A DNA stretch of 6,106 nt. Source: an uncultured Aquimarina sp. (GTDB lineage: Bacteria; Bacteroidota; Bacteroidia; Flavobacteriales; Flavobacteriaceae). This document shows positions 1 to 5,371 of this stretch, piece after piece; position 1 is the first letter of the stretch; every line of letters starts with the position of its first letter. The stretch is taken from positions 1-6,106 of the forward strand of contig CALGNG010000384.1 in NCBI GenBank assembly GCA_937958735.1. Direction: 5' to 3'. The notes under the pieces were generated by a model. It saw only the letters and a list, made by a program, of their open reading frames with translations. It did not search any database and had not been told where the DNA came from. The position numbers and the translations under genes were made by a program.

Positions 1-356
1 TGTTCGCCAGTAGCTAATTTAGGTATCCATTTTTGTTTTTGGACTTCGTTTCCAAATTCTAAAATATGATTGGTACATAAAGAGTTATGGGCAGCTATGG
101 ATAGACCAATAGAGGGATCTACTTTAGAAATTTCTTCTATAATAGAAATATATTCGTGGTAGCCCAATCCAGAACCACCATATGTTTCGGGAACAAGTAC
201 TCCCATGAAACCTAGTGCTCCTGCTTTTTTAAAAATATCTACAGGAAAGGTCTGGGATTCGTCCCATTCCATTACATAAGGTTTAATATGTTGTAAGGCA
301 AAGTTTTTTGCCGCTTCTGCAACCATTTGTTGCGTTTCAGAAAAATCGAAATTCAT
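1..356 (-). CDS. Acyl-CoA dehydrogenase, N-terminal part (cut by left edge)
   Basis: This flavoenzyme family oxidises an acyl-CoA to the trans-2-enoyl-CoA and passes electrons to electron-transfer flavoprotein, in fatty-acid or branched-chain amino-acid breakdown. About 118 codons are present out of a usual 380 or so. The protein starts MNFDFSETQQMVAEAAKNFA, the typical N-terminal helix of the family. It continues with features of the helical N-terminal domain: a GFMGVLVPETYGGSGLG stretch (about residues 52-68), then IEEISKVDPSIGLSIAAHNS and the run into the middle domain (QKQKWIPKLATGE). The flavin-binding residues and catalytic glutamate lie beyond the window, so the acyl-chain preference cannot be read. 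The ATG at 356-354 fits the family N terminus and lies about 37 bp downstream of a good Bacteroidota promoter box. The gene follows the helix-hairpin-helix gene on the same strand, with a 176-bp gap that suggests its own transcription unit. Confidence 0.93.
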   Translation of the reverse strand, partial: MNFDFSETQQMVAEAAKNFALQHIKPYVMEWDESQTFPVDIFKKAGALGFMGVLVPETYGGSGLGYHEYISIIEEISKVDPSIGLSIAAHNSLCTNHILEFGNEVQKQKWIPKLATGE

Positions 357-392
357 AGAAAAGTGAATGCTACCTTGTGTTTATTTATATCC

Positions 393-400
393 CAAATATA
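393..400 (-). promoter_or_regulatory. Putative -7 promoter box of the acyl-CoA dehydrogenase gene
   Basis: On the minus strand this reads TATATTTG, an exact match to the Bacteroidota -7 consensus TAnnTTTG. It would start transcription roughly 30 nt upstream of the ATG at 356. I see no TTTG -33 element at the usual distance, so the call rests on the -7 box and its position. An 8-mer with six fixed positions can occur by chance in A+T-rich DNA. Confidence 0.4.
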
Positions 401-433
401 GGAGTTATCTATTAATCTTATTGGTTAGAAAAG

Positions 434-475
434 CCTTAAAATTTTTATTGTGCTTAATAGATTTGAGTTTTAAGG
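434..475. repeat. 8-bp perfect inverted repeat, possible weak terminator after the HhH gene
   Basis: CCTTAAAA at 434-441 and TTTTAAGG at 468-475 are exact inverted copies separated by 26 bp. The repeat lies 58 bp past the stop of the minus-strand helix-hairpin-helix gene and upstream of the acyl-CoA dehydrogenase promoter box, a sensible place for a terminator. Read on the minus strand, the stem is followed only by CTTTTC, a poor T run. On the plus strand it is followed by a run of six T, but no plus-strand gene is seen to end there. The stem is A+T-rich and weak. Confidence 0.25.
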
Positions 476-532
476 TGTTTTTTGGAATTGTTTTGAGTAA
501 AAAGAGACTATGTAAGGATAATTAAGTATTAT

Positions 533-1174
533 TTATTGGACAATAAAACATTGTTTTTTTATACGATCGACCTGATAGGATCTAATTCCGTATACTTTAT
601 CAATTTGATTAATGTTATTAAAACCATTTAAGGAGTAGCGGAATTTTATAATTCTTTCCGCTATAAAACTAGGGAGTTTAAATTCGTGAATAAGCTGTTT
701 GGATGTTATCGTATTTATGTTATAGCGTTTAATATTGGTGTTAATTGTATTTTTTGTGTAACTGTTCTTTTTAGGATAGGTATAAAGTTGTTTTTTAGGA
801 AAGCGAAGTTTGTTTTTAATAGTATTTAATTGTAGAGTATTTATTTGGGTTACCTTTTTGAATTGCGCAAGGGTGTAGATGGTTTTATTAGTCTTTTGGT
901 ATGCTAATAATCGATCTATTTGTTCTGTAGATAAGCCTAGTTGATATCCAGAATAATCGGTAATAGTATTAACGTAATAACTTTTGAGAGGCTTGCTTTT
1001 TTTTGATAGATAAGCTGTTTTTTGTTGGTCTAATAATTCTTGAGTCTGGGTATCTAATGCAAATTTAGTAGTGCTTATAGGATAGTTTTTTTTGAGTAGA
1101 AACAATAAAAATACAACGAATAGTAGAGTAGCTAATTGTAAGAGACCATTTTTTTGAAGCGAGTTAATTTTCAT
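533..1174 (-). CDS. Membrane-anchored helix-hairpin-helix (ComEA-like) protein, 213 aa
   Basis: The function is unknown; helix-hairpin-helix (HhH) domains usually bind DNA without sequence preference. A short basic N terminus is followed by one strongly hydrophobic segment (residues about 10-27, LLQLATLLFVVFLLFLL), so the protein is probably anchored with its bulk outside the cytoplasm. Two related modules follow, at about 65-125 and 150-211. Each opens with a phrase like YxxNTIT and contains the LxxFKKVxxI or INQIDKVYGI signature that closes a ComEA-type HhH unit. The second (ITSKQLIHEFKLPSFIAERIIKFRYSLNGFNNINQI) is the clearer. The hairpin glycines of a standard GIG motif are missing: KLPSF stands where one expects xPGIG. 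The protein is very rich in Lys, Asn, Ile and Thr, and its DNA is notably A+T-rich. The ATG at 1174 places the membrane segment correctly. An architectural membrane protein using the HhH fold without DNA binding is also possible. Confidence 0.75.
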   Translation of the reverse strand: MKINSLQKNGLLQLATLLFVVFLLFLLKKNYPISTTKFALDTQTQELLDQQKTAYLSKKSKPLKSYYVNTITDYSGYQLGLSTEQIDRLLAYQKTNKTIYTLAQFKKVTQINTLQLNTIKNKLRFPKKQLYTYPKKNSYTKNTINTNIKRYNINTITSKQLIHEFKLPSFIAERIIKFRYSLNGFNNINQIDKVYGIRSYQVDRIKKQCFIVQ

Positions 1175-1458
1175 GCTAATTTAAATTAAGGCGATAGGTT
1201 TTTTAAGATCTTTTATGTGTGGTTTGGGGTGTTTTAAAGGACCTTATTATAGAAGTGATGCGTTTTTTGATATATAAAAATAATTAAAGTGTCTTATATT
1301 ATGGGATGTAAATATAATAATCTGAATTTATTTTGTACTAACTTTTAGTGTAACTATTTTTAATTCAGTTATTTGTTATAGGAGTAGATGGAGGTGTTTT
1401 ATTGCTTTTAAAAAAAAGTATGTATTATTAAACAATATCTTTTTTACATTTATAATAT
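1175..1458. other. Divergent intergenic region between the HhH gene and menE
   Basis: This 284-bp A+T-rich stretch separates two divergently transcribed genes and should hold both promoters. I find no exact TAnnTTTG box on either strand. On the plus strand the best near matches are TTATTTTG at 1328-1335 and TAACTTTT at 1339-1346, each with one mismatch and more than 110 bp before the menE ATG. There is a short palindrome AAGATCTT at 1205-1212. No open reading frame, tRNA-like fold or strong hairpin is visible. Confidence 0.5.
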
Positions 1459-2559
1459 ATGAGCACAGATATAATCAATCGTAAAAAACTACATTCTTCT
1501 TTTAGATTTAATAAAAAAGAGTTTACAGAAGTTACATTAACCACTTACGCAGAAAGTTTAATAAAACAAGGAGAGCTGTACGAAGTGGCTATAGGTCGTT
1601 TTTTTCTTAAATGGTTAGATAATAGTAGATATATAACAGTATATACATCGGGATCTACAGGAGAACCAAAGGCTATAAAAATAGATAAAAAACACATGAT
1701 AAATAGTGCTAAAGCTACAGGTAAGTTTTTTAATACTTTAGAAGGTGCTAATGTGTTACTTTGTTTATCGGCAGATTACATAGCAGGAAAAATGATGTTG
1801 GTTAGAGCAATGGTTTTGGGTTGGAAGCTGGATGCAATACCTCCCCAATCGAATCCTTTAACTATGGTGCTAAAGTATTATGATTTTTGTGCAATGGTTC
1901 CGATGCAACTAGAAAATTCTATAGAATATTTACATCTAGTCAAAAAAATGATAGTAGGAGGTGGAGCGATATCAGAGCATCTGGCAAATTTAGTAAGAGA
2001 AGCAAAAACAAAGGTATACGAAACTTATGGTATGACGGAAACAGTAAGCCATATAGCAGTACGCAGAATAAATTCCAAAAAACGTACTTTCGAAGAATCT
2101 TATTTTAAAGCATTACCCCAGATAGGATTATCTGTGGATTATAGAAATTGCTTGGTAATAAAAGCTTTATCTGTGGCTAAAGAGGAGGTAACTACTAATG
2201 ATGTGATAGAGCTTTTTTCTAATAAAAAATTTAGATGGAAAGGACGTATAGATAATATTATAAATAGTGGAGGGGTAAAACTAAATCCAGAGGAGATAGA
2301 GCGTAAATTACAAGTAGTAATTCGTAATCGATTTATTGTTTCGTGGATTCCTAATAATAGTTTAGGACAACAATTAGTTATCTTGGTAGAAGACCCTTTA
2401 AAAAAGTTAACGATTTTAGGAATAGAGGATAAAATAAAATTGTTAGACAGCTTAAAACGGTACGAAATTCCTAAAAAAGTATTCATTTTAGAAAAATTTA
2501 AAGAAACCGCTACAGGTAAAATACATAGAGAGAGAAACAGGTTAAATATTGTGTATTAG
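1459..2559 (+). CDS. menE: o-Succinylbenzoate-CoA ligase (MenE), short Bacteroidota form, 366 aa
   Basis: MenE joins o-succinylbenzoate to CoA through an acyl-AMP intermediate in menaquinone synthesis; it is a cytosolic enzyme of the ANL (acyl/aryl-CoA ligase) superfamily. Visible signatures, in order, are the ATP-binding loop TSGSTGEPK (63-71), the VGGGAIS segment (166-172), VYETYGMTET (186-195) carrying the A5 adenine-site motif, TNDVIEL (246-252) with the ribose-binding Asp, the hinge region GRIDNIINSGGVKLNPEEIE (262-281), and TGKIHR (352-357) whose Lys354 is the expected adenylation lysine. At 366 residues it lacks much of the N-terminal region of E. coli or Bacillus MenE (about 450-490), as is usual for flavobacterial MenE. 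An in-frame TAA at 1453-1455 makes the ATG at 1459 the first possible start; there is no Shine-Dalgarno sequence, as expected. No other men gene is in the window, so MenE is assigned from sequence alone; another small acyl-CoA ligase is less likely. Confidence 0.88.
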   Translation: MSTDIINRKKLHSSFRFNKKEFTEVTLTTYAESLIKQGELYEVAIGRFFLKWLDNSRYITVYTSGSTGEPKAIKIDKKHMINSAKATGKFFNTLEGANVLLCLSADYIAGKMMLVRAMVLGWKLDAIPPQSNPLTMVLKYYDFCAMVPMQLENSIEYLHLVKKMIVGGGAISEHLANLVREAKTKVYETYGMTETVSHIAVRRINSKKRTFEESYFKALPQIGLSVDYRNCLVIKALSVAKEEVTTNDVIELFSNKKFRWKGRIDNIINSGGVKLNPEEIERKLQVVIRNRFIVSWIPNNSLGQQLVILVEDPLKKLTILGIEDKIKLLDSLKRYEIPKKVFILEKFKETATGKIHRERNRLNIVY

Positions 2560-2694
2560 TGTTTTATGTTTTTCTTTTAAATAATTACTTGCTATACTGA
2601 AAAAGTAGAATTAATTAAAGTTATTTTTTTTCTTTTTTTCTTCTTTTAGATATAATAACTTGCGCCCAATATAACTCAATACAAACTCAAAATA
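2560..2694 (+). other. menE-cellulase spacer with a 24-nt pyrimidine tract and a near direct repeat
   Basis: The 135-bp spacer has no clear hairpin terminator for menE and no exact TAnnTTTG box for the cellulase gene. It does hold an unbroken pyrimidine run at 2624-2647, nearly all T, about 50 bp before the cellulase start. A 12-bp near repeat lies on either side of that run: ATAATTACTTGC at 2581-2592 and ATAATAACTTGC at 2652-2663, matching at 11 of 12 positions. The second copy contains TAACTTG, which resembles the Bacteroidota -7 box and sits about 35 bp before the ATG, so it may be the cellulase promoter. Confidence 0.35.
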
Positions 2695-4530
2695 ATGGGC
2701 TCAAAAATTAAATTTTTAGTGCTGTTTCTTATAACAGTATCCAGTTACTCGCAAGGTGTTGTAACTCAAAACGGAAGATTACAAGTAGTAGGTAACGAAA
2801 TTAGAAATAAAAACAATATTCCTTTTAGTGTTGCTGGTAACAGTTTTTTCTGGAGTGGTTTCCAAGGCGATGGAGGATTCTTTTATGAGGCCTCTGTAGT
2901 AGATAAATTAGCTACAGATTGGAATAGCCAGTTAGTAAGAGCAGCTATGGCGGTAGAACAAGCAGATTCAGGACGTGGATATATTAGTGATCCAGCTGGA
3001 GAAGTAGCTAAAATAAAGCCTGTTATAGATGCTGCTATAGCTAATGATATTTATGTGATTATAGATTTTCATACACATTATGCACATGATTATTTAACCC
3101 AAGCAAAAACCTTTTTCACACAAATGGTTAGAGAGTATGGGGGTAATGATCATGTAATCTACGAAATTTATAATGAGCCTAAAGGAGATCAAGGAAACCA
3201 AACTGCTACATGGAACAATCAGATTAAACCATATGCAGAAGAGGTAATTAAAAGTATTAGAGACGAAGAAGTAAGACTAGGATATACTTCGAAGTTAATA
3301 GTAGTAGGAACGCCTTTCTTCTCGCAAGGTGTAGATGTAGCATCTTTAAATCCAATAAGCAATTCTTCAGATAATAATATAGCTTATACACTTCACTTTT
3401 ACTCGGGAACTCATTCACAATTCTTAAGAAATAAGGCGATTACAGCAATGGATAATGGTATTGCTCTTTTTGTAACAGAATGGGGGTCGGTAAATGCTAG
3501 TGGTATGGGGTCTGCTAATGTGTCAGAAACTAATGCATGGATGAAGTTCTTAAAAGAACGCAATATTAGTAGTGCCAATTGGTCTGTTAGTGATAAAGCA
3601 GAGGGGGCTTCAATAATAAGCTCTGGCTCTCGTATAGGTGGATTGCTTAACGATAATTTAACGGACTCTGGAAGCTTAGTGCGTTGTATTATTAGTAAGT
3701 GGAATGATGAAGCAACGTTTTCTAACTGTGCTATTGGTGAAAGTACGGTAGATCCAACGCCAACACCAACACCAGGAGGAACTGGAGATTGTGCAGGAAT
3801 AGCGCCACCTAATGCACCAGCTAGGCAAGGAGTAAAAGTTCAAATAGAAACAGTAGTAGGTACGGTAGATACAGCTTCTAAAGCTAATTCGGATTTTAGA
3901 TCTGCTGGATTGTCTACAGGATCAAGATCTGTAGATTGTGAAGCTGTAATTACAGGGTTTATACCAGGAGAAGCAGCTTCTTTTAGAATCGAAACAACTA
4001 GAAGTACAGAGTATACTTTTTTTATAGAATTATCTAGTACAGCAAGTAACTTTACTTTAGAGCTTCAGAGAGACGCAGGTACTGTTACTTTAGCTTCTCA
4101 GGCAATACCTAACACAGGTGGGTTAGAAAACTACACAGCATTAGTGATAAGCGGAGTAATACTACCTAATGGAAAACCAGACATAGCTATAGCTATAGGG
4201 GGGACAGGAGTAGGAAGTGTAAATATAGAATCCTTTACATATGTTCCAGATTCGGAAGTACTTTCTATAGACGACCTATCACTAAACAAGACAAATATAA
4301 ATATTTATCCTAATCCAGTGCAGGATAAGCTATATATAAGTACTACAGATAATAAAGATGTAGCAAATACATCGTATGCTATTTATAGTATATCTGGGGC
4401 AACTATGGTCCCTTCCACAGAATTAACATCTCAAGAAGTTAATACAGAATTATTATTGGCAGGTGTTTATTTTATAGTAATAGAAAAAAGTGGAAGACAA
4501 ACCACTACAATAAAATTTGTAAAGGAATAA
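2695..4530 (+). CDS. Secreted GH5 endo-1,4-beta-glucanase with CBM6-like module and T9SS sorting domain, 611 aa
   Basis: Predicted cellulase that cuts internal beta-1,4-glucan bonds outside the cell. Residues 1-20 form a signal peptide (MGSKIKFLVLFLITVSSYSQ) for Sec export. Residues about 22-345 form a GH5 domain, closest by eye to subfamily GH5_2: Arg82 (LVRAAM), the DFHTHYAH segment (124-131), acid/base Glu161 in IYNEP, LHFYSGTH (233-240), nucleophile Glu262 in VTEWG, and NWSVSDKAEG (295-304). DFH replaces the usual DWH. A TPTPTPGG linker (355-362) leads to a beta-rich module (about 365-516) resembling CBM6, with NTGG and a closing VNIESFTY. Residues about 531-611 are a type A T9SS sorting domain (INIYPNPVQDKLYIS, then LLAGVYFIVIEKSGR to KFVKE), so the enzyme should cross the outer membrane and be released or surface-attached. 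Four cysteines (331, 345, 366, 414) allow two disulfides. It stands alone, without a polysaccharide-utilisation locus in view. Other beta-glucans could also be substrates. Confidence 0.93.
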   Translation: MGSKIKFLVLFLITVSSYSQGVVTQNGRLQVVGNEIRNKNNIPFSVAGNSFFWSGFQGDGGFFYEASVVDKLATDWNSQLVRAAMAVEQADSGRGYISDPAGEVAKIKPVIDAAIANDIYVIIDFHTHYAHDYLTQAKTFFTQMVREYGGNDHVIYEIYNEPKGDQGNQTATWNNQIKPYAEEVIKSIRDEEVRLGYTSKLIVVGTPFFSQGVDVASLNPISNSSDNNIAYTLHFYSGTHSQFLRNKAITAMDNGIALFVTEWGSVNASGMGSANVSETNAWMKFLKERNISSANWSVSDKAEGASIISSGSRIGGLLNDNLTDSGSLVRCIISKWNDEATFSNCAIGESTVDPTPTPTPGGTGDCAGIAPPNAPARQGVKVQIETVVGTVDTASKANSDFRSAGLSTGSRSVDCEAVITGFIPGEAASFRIETTRSTEYTFFIELSSTASNFTLELQRDAGTVTLASQAIPNTGGLENYTALVISGVILPNGKPDIAIAIGGTGVGSVNIESFTYVPDSEVLSIDDLSLNKTNINIYPNPVQDKLYISTTDNKDVANTSYAIYSISGATMVPSTELTSQEVNTELLLAGVYFIVIEKSGRQTTTIKFVKE

Positions 4531-4535
4531 AGACC

Positions 4536-4554
4536 TTTTAATACTGCATTAAAA
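4536..4554 (+). repeat. 7-bp A+T hairpin just after the cellulase stop
   Basis: TTTTAAT at 4536-4542 and ATTAAAA at 4548-4554 form a perfect 7-bp stem with a five-base loop, six bases after the stop codon. The stem contains no G-C pair and is not followed by a T run on the plus strand, so it is weak as a terminator. It may only protect the 3' end or be chance in A+T-rich DNA. Confidence 0.25.
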
Positions 4555-4567
4555 AAGTTACCGTAAC

Positions 4568-4695
4568 AAGGGAGTCTAAGAAGCTAAAATTGTTATACTG
4601 TTTTTTTTAAACCTTATTAAGCTAAGTGCTAGTGTAAATAAGTAATAAAAATCAATTCAGTTTAATAAAAATAAGCTTTTTAGGCTCCCTTTTTT
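4568..4695 (+). terminator. Long-loop stem with T run: candidate terminator or structured 3' UTR of the cellulase gene
   Basis: Arms at 4568-4585 and 4674-4691 can pair over all 18 positions in RNA: 16 Watson-Crick pairs plus G-U pairs at 4580/4679 and 4575/4684. The base of the stem is G+C-rich (GGGAG against CTCCC) and runs into six T at 4690-4695, as in an intrinsic terminator. The loop of 88 nt is far longer than usual but holds a second stem, 4614-4623 with 4659-4668, of ten pairs including one G-U (4621/4661). All three non-standard pairs are G-U in the plus-strand transcript and would be A-C in the opposite one, which supports plus-strand RNA. It begins 37 bp after the cellulase stop and ends about 97 bp before the pyrR promoter box, separating the two units. 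A small mobile element with inverted ends is an alternative, but no target-site duplication is visible. Confidence 0.5.
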
Positions 4696-4792
4696 ACTTC
4701 TATTACTCTTTAATTAAGCATAGAAAAAATAAGTATTCAGTAATATTATTTTTTTCGGTGGCTATTCGTAACCAATTTTCTGCTTTTTTAAT

Positions 4793-4800
4793 TATTTTTG
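4793..4800 (+). promoter_or_regulatory. Putative -7 promoter box of the pyrR-pyrB operon
   Basis: TATTTTTG at 4793-4800 is an exact match to the Bacteroidota -7 consensus TAnnTTTG. It lies 27 bp before the pyrR ATG, so the leader RNA would be only about 20 nt. No clear TTTG -33 element is seen about 20 bp upstream. The box overlaps the possible upstream TTG start of pyrR, which argues against that start being used. Confidence 0.5.
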
Positions 4801-4827
4801 TGTAAAATCTACTCAGTAATACTCCAT

Positions 4828-5364
4828 ATGAGCCAAAAAGTTTTACTTACAGGAAAAGAAATTGATATTATACTTCATCGTTTGGCTTGTCAATTAATTG
4901 AAAATCACGATACATTCGAAAATACAGTACTAATAGGTTTACAGCCTAGAGGTATTTTTGTAGCCCAAAGATTAAAAGAAATTTTAACAAAAGAGTACGG
5001 TATAGATAACCTTAGATTGGGCTGTTTAGACATCACTTTTTTTAGAGACGATTTTAGAAGGGGTAATTTACCTTTGGAGGCAAATAAAACTACTATAGAT
5101 TTTGTGGTAGAAGACAAGCGGGTGGTTTTTATAGACGATGTATTGTATACAGGTAGAAGTATTCGGGCGGCATTAACAGCTATCCAATCTTTTGGAAGGC
5201 CTTTAGAGGTAGAATTGTTAGCATTAATAGATAGGCGTTTTAGTCGTCACTTACCTATACAGCCCAATTATAGAGGTAGACAAGTGGACGCGATTAGTGA
5301 CGAGCGTGTCCAAGTTAATTGGGGAGAGAGTATAGAGTCGGATGCAGTATATTTAATAAATTAA
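4828..5364 (+). CDS. pyrR: Bifunctional pyrimidine regulator / uracil phosphoribosyltransferase PyrR, 178 aa
   Basis: PyrR is a phosphoribosyltransferase-fold protein that can convert uracil and PRPP to UMP, and in Gram-positive bacteria binds pyr mRNA leaders to control attenuation. Visible family blocks are LIGLQPRGIFVAQRL (35-49), LDITFFRDDFRR (67-78), the PRPP-binding signature VVFIDDVLYTGRSIRAA (99-115), and DRRFSRHLPIQPNYRGRQVD (135-154). The length of 178 residues is normal for PyrR. I chose the ATG at 4828 (MSQKVLLTGKEID), the usual family N terminus. A frame extending to TTG at 4798 would add ten residues with no homology and overlap the promoter box. pyrB begins 7 bp after the stop, so the two are almost surely one transcript. 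The short predicted leader holds no PyrR-type antiterminator or binding loop, so Gram-positive-style attenuation at this gene is not supported; the enzyme role may dominate. Confidence 0.93.
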   Translation: MSQKVLLTGKEIDIILHRLACQLIENHDTFENTVLIGLQPRGIFVAQRLKEILTKEYGIDNLRLGCLDITFFRDDFRRGNLPLEANKTTIDFVVEDKRVVFIDDVLYTGRSIRAALTAIQSFGRPLEVELLALIDRRFSRHLPIQPNYRGRQVDAISDERVQVNWGESIESDAVYLIN

Positions 5365-5371
5365 TATTTTT

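Noticed and set aside
1887..2108. Plus-strand open frame of 73 codons inside menE
   Set aside because: Out-of-frame overlap with the conserved MenE core and no start signal of its own.
2139..2486. Minus-strand open frame of 115 codons inside menE
   Set aside because: It lies wholly antisense to conserved MenE motifs, and its product resembles no family I recognise; it is a shadow of the real gene.
3754..3774. Short tandem repeat of CCAACA units
   Set aside because: It simply encodes the PTPTPTP linker between cellulase domains; such linkers are commonly low in complexity.
2695..4530. Cellulase gene as a recent foreign insertion
   Set aside because: It breaks no gene, is not flanked by mobile-element remains, its base composition looks similar to pyrR-pyrB, and its T9SS domain fits the Bacteroidota host.
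4568..4691. Miniature inverted-repeat transposable element
   Set aside because: The arms look like terminal inverted repeats, but there is no target-site duplication, no second copy in the window, and the G-U pattern plus T run fit RNA better. A genome copy-number search could reopen this.
4798..4827. Ten-residue N-terminal extension of pyrR from a TTG start
   Set aside because: It overlaps the exact promoter box, adds residues not found in PyrR proteins, and the ATG at 4828 gives the normal family N terminus.
4905..5117. Minus-strand open frame of 70 codons across pyrR
   Set aside because: Antisense to conserved PyrR blocks; no promoter or recognisable product.
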